DNA of 64,000 nt from Sinomonas sp. R1AF57 (GCF_002224485.1 NZ_CP022463.1:2493990-2557989); one strand, 5' to 3'. Shown: positions 1-8,585, counted from the stretch's first letter. Numbers and translations are program-made. Notes: generated by a model from the sequence alone, not told the origin.

Positions 1-207
1 CCGGCACGGGCTGGTCAGCGGACGGTTCGACCCGACTTCGGTGGCGGCCCACGTCCCCTCGGCCCGGGCCTTGGCGAGGACCTTGTAGAACCAGGCCCGT
101 GAGACACCGTGCCTGCGGCAGAACTGCGCCACCGCTCCGCGCGGGGCGTCATCGGGCCACTGGGCCACACGCATACGGACCTTCAGATCAGGCTCATGGA
201 TGCTCAT
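1..207 (-). mobile_element. IS481-family transposase, N-terminal part, cut by window edge
   Basis: The minus strand from an ATG at 207 reads openly for 69 codons to the window edge. It begins MSIHEPDLKVRMRVAQ and contains a helix-turn-helix segment (FCRRHGVSRAWFYK, about residues 29-42) typical of IS481-type DDE transposases. The catalytic domain would lie outside the window, so integrity cannot be judged. The adjoining repeats at 229-297 look like the end of the element. The family assignment rests on the HTH and the end repeats only; IS3-like elements have related N-termini. Confidence 0.7.
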
Positions 208-228
208 GCCGTGATCTGAGCGGTGAAG

Positions 229-297
229 TGTCCACACACTCGTGAGACACACCGTCCACGATCTCCTGAGACAGAAGTGTCCATTCAGTCCCGAGAC
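229..297. repeat. Three direct repeats at the insertion-sequence end
   Basis: Three 20-bp units with the pattern (T/C)GTCCA-N9-GAGAC lie at 229-248, 253-272 and 278-297, a period of 24-25 bp. They sit directly upstream of the transposase start. Multiple short direct repeats inside the terminal inverted repeat are typical transposase-binding sites in IS481-like elements. The outer boundary of the element is probably near 300, between here and the glmS terminator. Confidence 0.6.
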
Positions 298-337
298 TTC
301 ACAGCTCGTATTCGCGAATTGCCTGTACCCGAACGGG

Positions 338-368
338 CGTTTTGGGCGCATGATCTGTGCCCGAAACG
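338..368. terminator. Hairpin downstream of glmS
   Basis: A 13-bp stem (two G-U pairs) from CGTTTTGGGCGCA to TGTGCCCGAAACG with a 5-nt loop TGATC lies 18 bp beyond the glmS stop codon. T-rich and A-rich arms would let it act in both directions, separating glmS from the insertion sequence. Confidence 0.55.
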
Positions 369-385
369 AGGAGGGGCGGCCGGGG

Positions 386-2263
386 CTACTCGACCGTGAC
401 CGACTTCGCGAGGTTGCGCGGCTGGTCCACGTCGTAGCCCTTCGCGGAGGCGAGCTCGGCGGCGAAGATCTGCAGCGGCACGGTGGTGAGCAGCGGCATG
501 AGCAGCACGGGCGTCTCGGGGACGTAGAAGACGTGCTCGGCGTAGTCGCGCACGGCCTCGTCGCCCTCCTCCGCGATGACGAAGGTGCGGGCGCCGCGGG
601 CGCGGATCTCCTGGATGTTGGAGACCACCTTCGAGTGCAGCGACTCGCGGCCGCGCGGGGACGGCACCACCACGAAGACCGGCTGGCCCTCGTCGATCAG
701 GGCGATCGGCCCGTGCTTGAGCTCGCCGGCGGCGAAGCCCTCGGCGTGGATGTACGCGATCTCCTTGAGCTTGAGCGCGCCCTCGAGCGCCACCGGGTAG
801 CCGACGTGGCGGCCCAGGAACAGCACGGACGTCGCGTCCTTCATGCTGCGGGCGAGTTCGCGCAGCGGGCCCGCGTTGTCCAGGACGGTCTGGATCTTCT
901 CGGGGATCTTGTTCAGGTCCGCGAGGACGTCCTTGATCTGGCCGGAGAAGATGTTCCCGCGCAGCTGTGCCAGGTAGAGCCCGAGCAGGTACGCGGCGGT
1001 GATCTGGGCCAGGAACGCCTTGGTCGAGGCGACGGCGATCTCGGGCCCGGCGTGCGTGTACAGCACGGCGTCGGACTCGCGGGGGATCGTGGACCCGTTG
1101 GTGTTGCAGATGGAGACGGTCTTGGCGCCCTGCTCGCGGGCATACCGGACGGCCATGAGCGTGTCCATGGTCTCGCCGGACTGCGAGATGGACACGACGA
1201 GCGTGTTCGAGTCCACGATCGGGTCGCGGTAGCGGAACTCGTGCGCGAGCTCGACCTCGGTGGGGATGCGGCACCAGTTCTCGATCGCGTACTTCGCCAC
1301 GAGGCCCGCGTATGCGGCCGTGCCGCACGCGAGCACGATGATCTTGTTGACCTTCTTCAGCTCGGCCGGGTCGATGCGCAGCTCGTCGAGGATGAGGCGG
1401 CCCGAGGTGTCGGAGCGGCCCAGCAGGGTGTCCGCTACGGCGGCCGGCTGGTCGTGGATCTCCTTCTCCATGAAGGACGGGAAGCCGCCCTTCTCGGCGG
1501 AGGCCGCGTCCCACGAGACCTCGAACTCCTTGCCGTGCGCGGGCGCGCCGAAGAAGTCGGTGACCTCGAACGAGTCCGGGGTGATCGTCACGATCTGGTC
1601 CTGGCCGAGCTCCACGGCGCGGCGGGTGTAGTCGATGAAGCCGGAGACGTCGGAGCCGAGGAAGTTCTCCCCCTCGCCGAGGCCGACGACGAGCGGCGAG
1701 TTCCGCCGCGCCGCGACGACGACGCCGGGCTGGTCCGCGTGGACGGCCAGGAGCGTGAACGCGCCCTCGAGCCGCTGGCAGGCGAGCTGCATCGCGCGGG
1801 TGATGTCGCCGTCGGCCGCGCCGCGGTACAGGTCCCCGATCAGCGCGGCGGCGACCTCGGTGTCCGTCTCCGAGGCGAACGCCACGCCCTTCGCGGCCAG
1901 CTCGGCCTTGAGGGTGGCGTAGTTCTCGATGATGCCGTTGTGGATGACGGCGAGCTTGCCGCCGTCGGCCAGATGCGGGTGCGCGTTGGCATCGGTCGGG
2001 CCGCCGTGGGTGGCCCAGCGGGTGTGCCCGATCCCGGTGAGGCTCTCGGGCAGCGGGTGCGCGCCGAGCTCGTTCTCGAGGTTCTTCAGCTTCCCGGCCT
2101 TCTTCCGGGACTCGATCCCCCCGTCTGCGACCACCGCGACGCCGGCAGAGTCGTAGCCGCGGTACTCGAGGCGGCGCAGGCCTTCGATCACGACATCAAG
2201 GGCACTGTGACTTGCATCGGGGCGCGACTGGGCGCGGCCCACGTAGCCGACGATTCCACACAT
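386..2263 (-). CDS. glmS: Glutamine--fructose-6-phosphate aminotransferase (isomerizing)
   Basis: Converts fructose-6-phosphate and glutamine to glucosamine-6-phosphate, the first step of UDP-GlcNAc (peptidoglycan precursor) synthesis in the cytoplasm. The start at 2263 was chosen because it gives MCGIVGYVG: removal of Met exposes the catalytic Cys of the class II glutamine amidotransferase domain (to about residue 225). Two SIS isomerase domains follow (ACGTAAYAG near 309, SISQSGETMDT near 359), and the protein ends with the family signature QPRNLAKSVTVE. Length 625 aa is normal. It is divergent from coaA with 74 bp between starts; glmM, the next pathway enzyme, lies on the same strand at 17.6-18.9 kb. 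Confidence 0.97.
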   Translation of the reverse strand: MCGIVGYVGRAQSRPDASHSALDVVIEGLRRLEYRGYDSAGVAVVADGGIESRKKAGKLKNLENELGAHPLPESLTGIGHTRWATHGGPTDANAHPHLADGGKLAVIHNGIIENYATLKAELAAKGVAFASETDTEVAAALIGDLYRGAADGDITRAMQLACQRLEGAFTLLAVHADQPGVVVAARRNSPLVVGLGEGENFLGSDVSGFIDYTRRAVELGQDQIVTITPDSFEVTDFFGAPAHGKEFEVSWDAASAEKGGFPSFMEKEIHDQPAAVADTLLGRSDTSGRLILDELRIDPAELKKVNKIIVLACGTAAYAGLVAKYAIENWCRIPTEVELAHEFRYRDPIVDSNTLVVSISQSGETMDTLMAVRYAREQGAKTVSICNTNGSTIPRESDAVLYTHAGPEIAVASTKAFLAQITAAYLLGLYLAQLRGNIFSGQIKDVLADLNKIPEKIQTVLDNAGPLRELARSMKDATSVLFLGRHVGYPVALEGALKLKEIAYIHAEGFAAGELKHGPIALIDEGQPVFVVVPSPRGRESLHSKVVSNIQEIRARGARTFVIAEEGDEAVRDYAEHVFYVPETPVLLMPLLTTVPLQIFAAELASAKGYDVDQPRNLAKSVTVE

Positions 2264-2337
2264 GCGCTCCATCCTACCGGGGCGCCCGTCCCCTTCCGTA
2301 TTTCGCACCTGCGCCGCCAGTTGGCAGAATCACATGA

Positions 2338-3303
2338 GTGAGTCTGCAGAGAAGCGAGTTCAGTGGCGACGGCGCGACGCCTTTCGTCGAGCTAGACCGT
2401 GCCACATGGGCCCGTCTGTCGGACCGGGTGGAACAGCCCCTCAACCAGGAGGACATCGAGCGGATCAGGGGCCTCGGCGACCCCCTGGACATGCGCGAGG
2501 TGCGCGACGTGTACCTCCCGCTCTCCCGCCTGCTCTCCCTCTACGTCGAGGCGTCCGGGCAGCTGCACACCGCGACCCAGACGTTCCTCGGCGAGCGCAC
2601 GCAGCGCACTCCGTTCGTGATCGGCGTGGCCGGCTCGGTGGCCGTGGGCAAGTCCACGATCGCCCGCGTGCTGCGGGAGATGCTGCGCCGCTGGCCCTCC
2701 ACCCCGGACGTGCAGCTCGTCACCACGGACGGCTTCCTGTACCCGCTCTCGGAGCTGACGCGCCGCGGGCTGCTCGAGCGGAAGGGCTTCCCCGAGTCGT
2801 ACGACCGCCGCGGGCTCCTGCGCTTCGTCGCCGAGATCAAGTCCGGCGCCGAGGAGGTCCGGGCTCCCTGGTACTCGCACCTCACCTATGACATCGTGCC
2901 CGGCCGGGAGGTCGTGGTCCGGCGGCCCGACGTGCTCATCGTGGAGGGCCTCAACGTCCTCGCTCCCGCCCGCCAGCGCCACGACGGGACCACCGGCCTG
3001 GCCCTGAGCGACTTCTTCGACTTCTCCGTCTACGTGGACGCGAAGACGAGCTACATCGAGAAGTGGTACGTGGAGCGCTTCCTCAAGCTCCGCTCCGGCG
3101 CGTTCGCGCAGCCGGAGAGCTACTTCCACCGCTACGCCTCACTCTCCGACGAGGAGGCCGTCACCACCGCGCGCAGCATCTGGAAGCGGATCAACGAGCC
3201 GAACCTGGTCCAGAACGTCCTCCCCACGCGCGGCCGCGCCCAGCTCGTGCTCACGAAGGACCAGGACCACTCGATCCGCCGCATGCTCCTGCGGAAGGTC
3301 TAG
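2338..3303 (+). CDS. coaA: Pantothenate kinase, type I
   Basis: Phosphorylates pantothenate, the first and usually rate-limiting step of coenzyme A synthesis; cytoplasmic. The 321-aa product starts at GTG 2338 ([12 protein letters not shown]) and carries the P-loop [11 protein letters not shown] (about residues 96-106), then TTDGFLYP and the YDRRGLLRF segment characteristic of the bacterial CoaA/phosphoribulokinase-like fold. Length is typical. An ATG four bases upstream is in another frame. It is followed after 5 bp by the VanY-like gene, which may be co-transcribed. Confidence 0.95.
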   Translation: MSLQRSEFSGDGATPFVELDRATWARLSDRVEQPLNQEDIERIRGLGDPLDMREVRDVYLPLSRLLSLYVEASGQLHTATQTFLGERTQRTPFVIGVAGSVAVGKSTIARVLREMLRRWPSTPDVQLVTTDGFLYPLSELTRRGLLERKGFPESYDRRGLLRFVAEIKSGAEEVRAPWYSHLTYDIVPGREVVVRRPDVLIVEGLNVLAPARQRHDGTTGLALSDFFDFSVYVDAKTSYIEKWYVERFLKLRSGAFAQPESYFHRYASLSDEEAVTTARSIWKRINEPNLVQNVLPTRGRAQLVLTKDQDHSIRRMLLRKV

Positions 3304-3308
3304 CGGCG

Positions 3309-4214
3309 GTGGCCGCGCCCAGCAGATCGGGCTCCCGCGCACGACGCCGCTGGGTCGCCTCCGCAGCCCTCGCCGCCCTCGCGCTGGGCCTGAGCGCGTG
3401 CTCGCAGACCACGGCGGTTGAGCGGACCCCGGCGGTTGAGCGCAGCGAAGCGGAGTCGACCACGGCGGTTGAGCGCAGCGAAGCGGAGTCAACGGCGGTT
3501 GAGCGCAGCGAAGCGGAGTCGAAACCCCCAAACGCTGCCCCGTCTCCCTCTCCCAGCGGCGTCCCCACCTATCCGAGCCCGACGGCGGCAGCCGCGGCGG
3601 CGCCGTCGTCCGCACCGGCCGTATCCACTGACCCGGCGAACCCGCTCGTGGTCGTGAACAAGCGGCGCCCGCTGGCCCCGATCGACTTCGCGCCGGAGCT
3701 GGTCGTCCCCAACGTGGTCACGGCGTCGGGGCAGCAGGAGCTCCTGAACCCGGTGACGGCCCATGCCGCGGAGCAGATGTTCGCCGCCGCGACGGCCGAT
3801 GGCGCGCCGATGACGCTGCTGAGCGGGTACCGCTCGTACGCGACGCAGGTGGCGACGTACAACGGGTGGGTCGCGCGGCAGGGTCAGGAGGCGGCCGACG
3901 TCGCCTCGGCCCGCCCCGGCTACTCGGAGCACCAGACAGGCTTCGCGTTCGACATCGGGGACCGCTCGGGGGCATGCTCCCTGCAGCCGTGCTTCAAGGA
4001 CACGAAGGCCGCGCTGTGGGTCGCAGCGCATGCGCACGAGTACGGGTTCATCGTGCGGTACCCGTGGTGGTACCACGAGACGACCGGCTACTACTACGAG
4101 CCGTGGCACCTGCGGTACATCGGCGTCGAGGCGGCCACGCACATGCATCGCCGCGGGGTCGCGACCCTCGAGGAGTACCTCGGGCTCCCGGCCGCCCCGG
4201 CCTACGGCGGTTGA
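3309..4214 (+). CDS. VanY-like D-Ala-D-Ala carboxypeptidase lipoprotein with repeat-derived linker
   Basis: A GTG at 3309, 5 bp after coaA, gives a 301-aa protein with basic N-terminus (RARRR), hydrophobic stretch and lipobox LSAC (Cys31), so it is a predicted lipoprotein. Residues about 35-72 are an odd linker, AVERSEAES-type units, encoded by four in-frame copies of the GGTTGAGCG...GTCGAA repeat that is otherwise intergenic. A Pro/Ser/Ala linker follows, then an M15 peptidase domain with zinc/catalytic motifs SEHQTGFAFD (near 207) and YEPWHLRYIG (near 262). It probably trims the terminal D-Ala of peptidoglycan stems. Its stop codon TGA lies inside the next repeat copy, so the repeat array abuts or truncates the C-terminus; the catalytic core is complete. 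Confidence 0.85.
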   Translation: MAAPSRSGSRARRRWVASAALAALALGLSACSQTTAVERTPAVERSEAESTTAVERSEAESTAVERSEAESKPPNAAPSPSPSGVPTYPSPTAAAAAAPSSAPAVSTDPANPLVVVNKRRPLAPIDFAPELVVPNVVTASGQQELLNPVTAHAAEQMFAAATADGAPMTLLSGYRSYATQVATYNGWVARQGQEAADVASARPGYSEHQTGFAFDIGDRSGACSLQPCFKDTKAALWVAAHAHEYGFIVRYPWWYHETTGYYYEPWHLRYIGVEAATHMHRRGVATLEEYLGLPAAPAYGG

Positions 4215-4467
4215 GCGCAGCCCGGCGGCCGAGCGGACCCCGGTGGTTGAGCGGACCCTGTGGTTGAGCGGAGCGAAGCGGAGTCGAAACCCCGGCGGCC
4301 GAGCGGAGCGAAGCGGAGTCGAAACCCCGGTGGTTGAGCGGACCCCGGTGGTTGAGCGGAGCCGAAACCCCGGTGGTTGAGCGGAGCCGAAACCCCGGCG
4401 GCCGAGCCGAAACCCGGGGGTTGAGCGGAAACCCGGGGGTTGAGCGGAGCGAAGCGGAGTCGAAACC
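4205..4467 (+). repeat. GGTTGAGCG repeat array, left arm
   Basis: About eleven full or shortened copies in one orientation. The full unit begins GG(T/C)(T/C)GAGCG, continues with GAGCGAAGCGGAG and ends GTCGAAACCCC (about 35 bp). Short forms end after GGACCCC or GGAGCCGAAACCCC. The first copy supplies the stop codon of the VanY-like gene. The array ends 20 bp from the stop codon of the GIY-YIG gene. The same unit is inverted at 4819-4996 and occurs singly near 18955 and 24542. Confidence 0.9.
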
Positions 4468-4486
4468 GCGCGGCCGAAGAACCCGC

Positions 4487-4759
4487 TCACTCCTTCATGT
4501 TCGACTTCAGGTCTGCGTAGCGACCCTCAACGACGCATCTTCGCTTGGCGCGGCTCCAACCCTGGAGCTTCTTCTCGAGGTAGTAGGCCTCGGCGATGCT
4601 GTCCATCTGCATCGACCACGCGAGCTTCACCGGCCGGCGCCGTCGTGTGTACGCAGCACCCTCACCGGCGGCGTGCTGCGCGACCCGGCGTTCCAAGTCG
4701 GTCGTGCTGCCCACGTAGTAGCTGCCATCGGCGCACTCCAGAATGTAGGTGAAAGCCAT
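4487..4759 (-). CDS. GIY-YIG domain nuclease-like protein, 90 aa
   Basis: A small stand-alone GIY-YIG protein: YILECADGSYYVGST (residues 5-19) carries the paired tyrosines, ERRVAQH carries the candidate catalytic Arg, and EAYYLEKKLQGW carries the metal-binding Glu. It resembles the UPF0213/YhbQ type of small GIY-YIG protein, whose cellular role is poorly known; DNA cleavage is inferred from the fold. It lies between two inverted arrays of the same repeat: 20 bp from its stop codon on the left and 60 bp upstream of its start on the right. That context suggests a functional link between protein and repeat. Confidence 0.88.
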   Translation of the reverse strand: MAFTYILECADGSYYVGSTTDLERRVAQHAAGEGAAYTRRRRPVKLAWSMQMDSIAEAYYLEKKLQGWSRAKRRCVVEGRYADLKSNMKE

Positions 4760-4818
4760 GGAGCCAAAGCTAACCGGGGGCTTACTCGTCCGGAGGGTTA
4801 TCCACAGGAGCTGGTGAT

Positions 4819-4996
4819 GGGTTTCGACTCCGCTGCGCTTCGCTCAACCACCGTCGCCCGTGGGTTTCGACTCCGCTCAACCACCGTCCGCAGTTGGGTT
4901 TCGACTCCGCTGCGCTCCGCTCAACCACCGTCGCCCGTGGGTTTCCGCTCCGCTCAACCACCGTCCACCATGGGTTTCGGCTCCGCTCAACCACCG
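4819..4996 (-). repeat. GGTTGAGCG repeat array, right arm (inverted)
   Basis: Five copies in the orientation opposite to the left arm, each starting GGGTTTC(G/C)(A/G)CTCCGC on the plus strand and ending GCTCAACCACC. They alternate long and short forms and are separated by near-constant 9-10 bp spacers (GTCGCCCGT occurs twice). The array lies between the GIY-YIG start and the promoter region of the PBP gene. Confidence 0.9.
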
Positions 4997-5050
4997 GGGG
5001 TCCAGCTTCCGCACAGGATCTACCTAGGCGGGTCGCATAGGGTACTCCCC

Positions 5051-7201
5051 ATGTCCTCTGGCAGCAAGAAGCTTTTCGACACCACGACCGCCCTCGGCAG
5101 GGTCCTCGCGTTCTTCGCCGTGAGCGCCTTGTGCGGGGTGCTCGTGGCCGGGCTCATGTCCCCGGCCCTGGCACTCACCGGCGGCGCCGCGACCGGTGCC
5201 ACGGAGGCTCTGGCGGCGGCCCCGAGCGAGCTCACGAGCACCCCTCCGGGGCAGGCGACCAAGGTCCTCGCGGCGGACGGCTCCGTGATCGCGAACCTCT
5301 TCACCGAGAACCGCACCGACGTCCCGCTCGACAAGATGTCCCCGAACATCAAGAACGCCATCGTGGCGATCGAGGACTACAGGTTCTACGAGCACGGCGG
5401 CGTGGACCCCATCGGGATCCTGCGGGCGCTCGCCACGGACCTGACGGGCGGCCGCCAGGGCGCCTCGACCCTGACGCAGCAGTACGTGACCAACGTGCTC
5501 AACGAGCAGCTCGTGGCCCAGGGGCAGAGCGCGGACATCGTGCTCAACGGACAGAAGGGCGTCAGCGACAAGCTGCGGGAGATGCAGCTCTCCATCGCGC
5601 TCGAGAAGAAGTTCTCCAAGCACCAGATCCTCCAGGGCTACCTCAACGTGGTGCCCTTCAACGGAAACGCCTACGGGGTCCAGGCCGCGAGCCAGTACTT
5701 CTTCTCCCTCGACGCCAAGGATCTCACCCTGCCGCAGGCCGCGCTCCTCGCCGGCCTGGTCAACGGGCCGGCCTACTACGACCCGTCGCAGCACCCGGAC
5801 CGGGCCAAGGATCGGCGGGACCTCGTCCTCGACGCGATGCTCGCTCACGGCTACATCGACCAGCGCCAGCACGACGACGCCGTCGCCGCCCCCATCCAGC
5901 TCAAGCTGAACCCGCCGCGCCAGGGCTGCGCCTCCGCCGCGCAGGCCCCGTACTTCTGCGACTACGTCCTCCACCAGATCCTCAACGACCCGGCATACGG
6001 CGCGGACCCGACCGCCCGCCTGAACAAGGTCATGCTCGGCGGCCTGACGATCAAGACCACCCTCGACCCGCGCCTGCAGGGCCCCGCCCAGAAGCAGGTC
6101 GACTCGACCACGGGGACCAACCCGGACAAGTGGGGTGCCTCGCTAGTCACGGTTCAGCCGGGCACGGGGAAGGTCGTCGCGATGGCCCAGAACAGCCGCA
6201 TGGCCGAGGGCCAGGGCTCGGGCTTCGTCACGTCCTACAACTTCAACGTGGACTCCGCCGACTCCAACGGCAACGACCTCGGCGGCGCCGGCGGCTACCA
6301 GCCCGGGTCCACGATGAAGCCCGTGACCCTCGCCGCGTGGCTCATGGAGGGGAAGGGGACGGACCAGACGGTGGACGCCTCGCGGCGCCGTTACGGCTCG
6401 AACTTCCCGTGGAAGTCGACGTGCGGCCCGGTCCATGGCGTCTTCGACAGCACGGTGTCCGGCTCCACCGACCTTCAGAACGACGAGGACGGCTACTACC
6501 GCCCCATGACCGTGCGCCAAGGCATTTACAACTCGATCAACACGGCCACGTTCGCCTCCGCCGCCGGGCTGAACGACTTCTGCGACATCCAGCGCGCCGC
6601 CGATGCGCTCGGCATGCACCAGGGAGACGGCAGGGACCACAAGCTCGACCTCTCGACCCTCGGGAACCTGCTCGGCGGCGAGAACGTGGCGCCCATGACC
6701 ATGGCCAACGCCTTCGCGACCTTCGCCGCCAACGGCACGTACTGCGCCCCGATCGCCATCACCGAGGTGGACGACAACCAGGGCAAGCGGATCGGCGGCC
6801 AGTCCCAGCAGTGCACCCCGGGCGCGATGAACCCCGACGTGGCCAAGGCCGCCACGAACGTGCTCCAGGACGTCCTCACCAAGGGCTCGGGCCTCCTGAT
6901 CCCGCAGAAGCTCGGGGTTCCCGACGCCGCCAAGACGGGCACCAACAACGAGAACAGCCAGACGTGGGTGGTGGGCTACACGCAGGGGCTCGCGACGGCG
7001 TCGTTCTTCGGCGAGGCGCTCAACGGCCCCTCGGTCCGGATGGGCCGCGACATCACGGTCAACGGGAAGTTCTACCCCGTGGTCGACGGCGCGTACATCG
7101 CCGGGCCGCAGTGGGCCGGCTACATGCAGCAGGTGGCGAAGTACTACGACCACGGCAGCTTCGACGCCCCGCCCCAGCGGCTCATCAGCGGCCGGGGCTG
7201 A
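5051..7201 (+). CDS. Class A penicillin-binding protein (transglycosylase/transpeptidase)
   Basis: Bifunctional peptidoglycan polymerase anchored in the membrane. The ATG at 5051 gives 716 aa with one TM segment (about residues 16-40). The GT51 glycosyltransferase domain shows AIEDYRFYEHGG (Glu near 106) and GASTLTQQYVTN (near 137). The transpeptidase domain shows all three motifs: active-site STMK (near 420), SIN (near 495) and KTGT (near 627). There is no PASTA tail. The frame stays open far upstream through the repeat array and the antisense GIY-YIG gene, but that part has no protein character. A hairpin 24 bp after the stop (7226-7250) may terminate it. Confidence 0.93.
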   Translation: MSSGSKKLFDTTTALGRVLAFFAVSALCGVLVAGLMSPALALTGGAATGATEALAAAPSELTSTPPGQATKVLAADGSVIANLFTENRTDVPLDKMSPNIKNAIVAIEDYRFYEHGGVDPIGILRALATDLTGGRQGASTLTQQYVTNVLNEQLVAQGQSADIVLNGQKGVSDKLREMQLSIALEKKFSKHQILQGYLNVVPFNGNAYGVQAASQYFFSLDAKDLTLPQAALLAGLVNGPAYYDPSQHPDRAKDRRDLVLDAMLAHGYIDQRQHDDAVAAPIQLKLNPPRQGCASAAQAPYFCDYVLHQILNDPAYGADPTARLNKVMLGGLTIKTTLDPRLQGPAQKQVDSTTGTNPDKWGASLVTVQPGTGKVVAMAQNSRMAEGQGSGFVTSYNFNVDSADSNGNDLGGAGGYQPGSTMKPVTLAAWLMEGKGTDQTVDASRRRYGSNFPWKSTCGPVHGVFDSTVSGSTDLQNDEDGYYRPMTVRQGIYNSINTATFASAAGLNDFCDIQRAADALGMHQGDGRDHKLDLSTLGNLLGGENVAPMTMANAFATFAANGTYCAPIAITEVDDNQGKRIGGQSQQCTPGAMNPDVAKAATNVLQDVLTKGSGLLIPQKLGVPDAAKTGTNNENSQTWVVGYTQGLATASFFGEALNGPSVRMGRDITVNGKFYPVVDGAYIAGPQWAGYMQQVAKYYDHGSFDAPPQRLISGRG

Positions 7202-7225
7202 CACCGGGCCGCGGACCAGGAGCCG

Positions 7226-7250
7226 GGCCAGCCTTTGTTTGGTGCTGGCC
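7226..7250 (+). terminator. Hairpin after the PBP gene
   Basis: GGCCAGC (7226-7232) pairs with GCTGGCC (7244-7250) around a T-rich 11-nt loop, 24 bp after the stop codon of the PBP gene. There is no clear U-tract, so termination is only probable. Confidence 0.4.
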
Positions 7251-7302
7251 GTGCCGGGGAGGGGGCCGGGACATACCCGCAACCTAGGCAGGAGGAGTCC
7301 TC

Positions 7303-8436
7303 ATGAAGGCTGTCGTCTTCAAGGCACCCCGGGAACTGGCAGTGGAAGAGGTCGACGATGCGCGGATCGAGGAGCCGCTCGACGCCGTCATCCGCATCAC
7401 CACCGCGAACATCTGCGGCTCGGACCTGCACCCCTACGAGGGGCGCGCTGCCCTGGACCCGGGCATGGTCCTGGGCCACGAGAACATGGGCATCGTCGAG
7501 GAGGTGGGCGCCGCCGTCAACCGGATCAAGGTCGGCGACCGGGTGTCCGTGCCGTTCAACCTCGCGTGCGGCACCTGCCGCAACTGCAACGACGGGTGGA
7601 CCTCCGCGTGCCTGCGCGCCAACCCCTCCGGGCAGCCCGGCGCGGGCTACGGCTACCCGAACATGGGCCCCTACTGGGGCGGCCAGGCCGAGCTGCTGCG
7701 GGTCCCGTGGGCGGACTTCAACCTGCTCAGGCTCCCCGAGGGCACCGAGCACGAGCGGGACTACGCGATGCTCTCGGACATCTTCCCCACCGGGTACCAC
7801 GGCGCCGAGATGGCCATGGTGGCGCCGGGGAAGACCGTGGCCGTGTTCGGCGCCGGGCCCGTCGGCCTCATGGCGGCCTACAGCTCGATGCTCAAGGGCG
7901 CGGCCAGGGTGTTCGTCGTGGACAAGGAGCCCGACCGGCTGAAGCTCGCGGAGACGATCGGCGCGACCCCGGTCAACTTCGCCGACGCGGACCCGACGGA
8001 GGCGATCATGGACGCCACCGGAGGGTTCGGCGTCGACTGCGGCGTCGAGGCCGTGGGCTACCAGGCCCACGACCCGGCAGGCGAGGAGCACCCCGAGATG
8101 GTGCTCGACAACCTCGTCGGCGTCGTGCGCGCGACCGGGCACATCGGCGTCGTGGGCGTCTACGTGCCCGAGGATCCCGGCGCCGCGAACAGCCTGGCGA
8201 AGGAGGGCCGCATCCCGTTCGAGTACGGCCAGGCGTTCACGAAGGGCATCAGCCTCGCCGGCGGCCAGTGCCCCGTGAAGAGGTACAACCGCGAGCTCCG
8301 GGACCTCATCACGGCCGGCCGCGCAGAGCCGTCGTGGATTGTCTCCCACGAGGTGCCGCTCGACGAGGCCGTGGACGCGTACGCCAAGTTCGACGCGCGC
8401 GAGGACGGGTACACCAAGGTGCTGCTCCGGCCGTAG
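7303..8436 (+). CDS. Zinc-dependent alcohol/formaldehyde dehydrogenase (MDR family)
   Basis: 377-aa medium-chain dehydrogenase with a strong ribosome-binding site (GCAGGAGGAG) before ATG 7303. Catalytic zinc ligands are visible in ANICGSDLH and GHENMG; the structural zinc loop is CGTCRNCNDG...C; the NAD-binding Rossmann motif is VFGAGPVG. The long insert with YGYPNMGPYWGGQAE matches the glutathione-independent formaldehyde dehydrogenase-like subgroup, in which cofactor and substrate vary. It is single-gene, with no obvious pathway partner; substrate unknown. Confidence 0.88.
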   Translation: MKAVVFKAPRELAVEEVDDARIEEPLDAVIRITTANICGSDLHPYEGRAALDPGMVLGHENMGIVEEVGAAVNRIKVGDRVSVPFNLACGTCRNCNDGWTSACLRANPSGQPGAGYGYPNMGPYWGGQAELLRVPWADFNLLRLPEGTEHERDYAMLSDIFPTGYHGAEMAMVAPGKTVAVFGAGPVGLMAAYSSMLKGAARVFVVDKEPDRLKLAETIGATPVNFADADPTEAIMDATGGFGVDCGVEAVGYQAHDPAGEEHPEMVLDNLVGVVRATGHIGVVGVYVPEDPGAANSLAKEGRIPFEYGQAFTKGISLAGGQCPVKRYNRELRDLITAGRAEPSWIVSHEVPLDEAVDAYAKFDAREDGYTKVLLRP

Positions 8437-8459
8437 CGGCGCTGCCCAATAGCACGGGC

Positions 8460-8474
8460 TTGATTCAATCTTGA
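8460..8474 (+). promoter_or_regulatory. Direct repeat TTGA-N7-TTGA upstream of the TasA-like gene
   Basis: Two TTGA half-sites exactly 11 bp apart (TTGATTCAATCTTGA), the spacing typical of OmpR-family regulator boxes. A closely similar sequence lies at 11049-11063 beside the response-regulator gene of the same cluster. The site is 129 bp before the start codon. Confidence 0.5.
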
Positions 8475-8528
8475 AGTTTTCTTGTCTTCAGACCCGGGAT
8501 GGGCTTGAACCCGGACCGGGAGAGTAGT

Positions 8529-8585
8529 CGATGCCAGCCGGTGACGGTTGGCATCGACCGCGTTGAGCCGGGCTCGTGCCCGGCT
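8529..8585 (+). promoter_or_regulatory. Two hairpins in the leader of the TasA-like gene
   Basis: CGATGCCA pairs with TGGCATCG (8529-8556), and AGCCGGGC pairs with GCCCGGCT around a TCGT tetraloop (8566-8585). The second hairpin sits directly before the ribosome-binding site GAGAGGAAA (8590-8598). The leader may control mRNA stability or translation; no known riboswitch class is recognised. Confidence 0.4.

Noticed and set aside
242-2341. Long open frame antisense to glmS (699 codons)
   Set aside because: Mirror of a high-GC gene with skewed codon positions; composition Arg/Gly/Val-rich with no motifs, and glmS is certain.
4205-4996. CRISPR array
   Set aside because: Units vary in length, are adjacent or separated by near-constant 9-10-bp spacers, and are inverted around a gene; no cas genes.
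4334-5050. N-terminal 239-codon extension of the PBP
   Set aside because: The frame runs through the repeat arrays and antisense to the GIY-YIG gene; a normal start with signal/TM segment is at 5051.
8529-8585. Known riboswitch in the TasA-like leader
   Set aside because: The two hairpins do not match the conserved core of any class I can recall (cyclic-di-GMP, cyclic-di-AMP, cobalamin, glycine).
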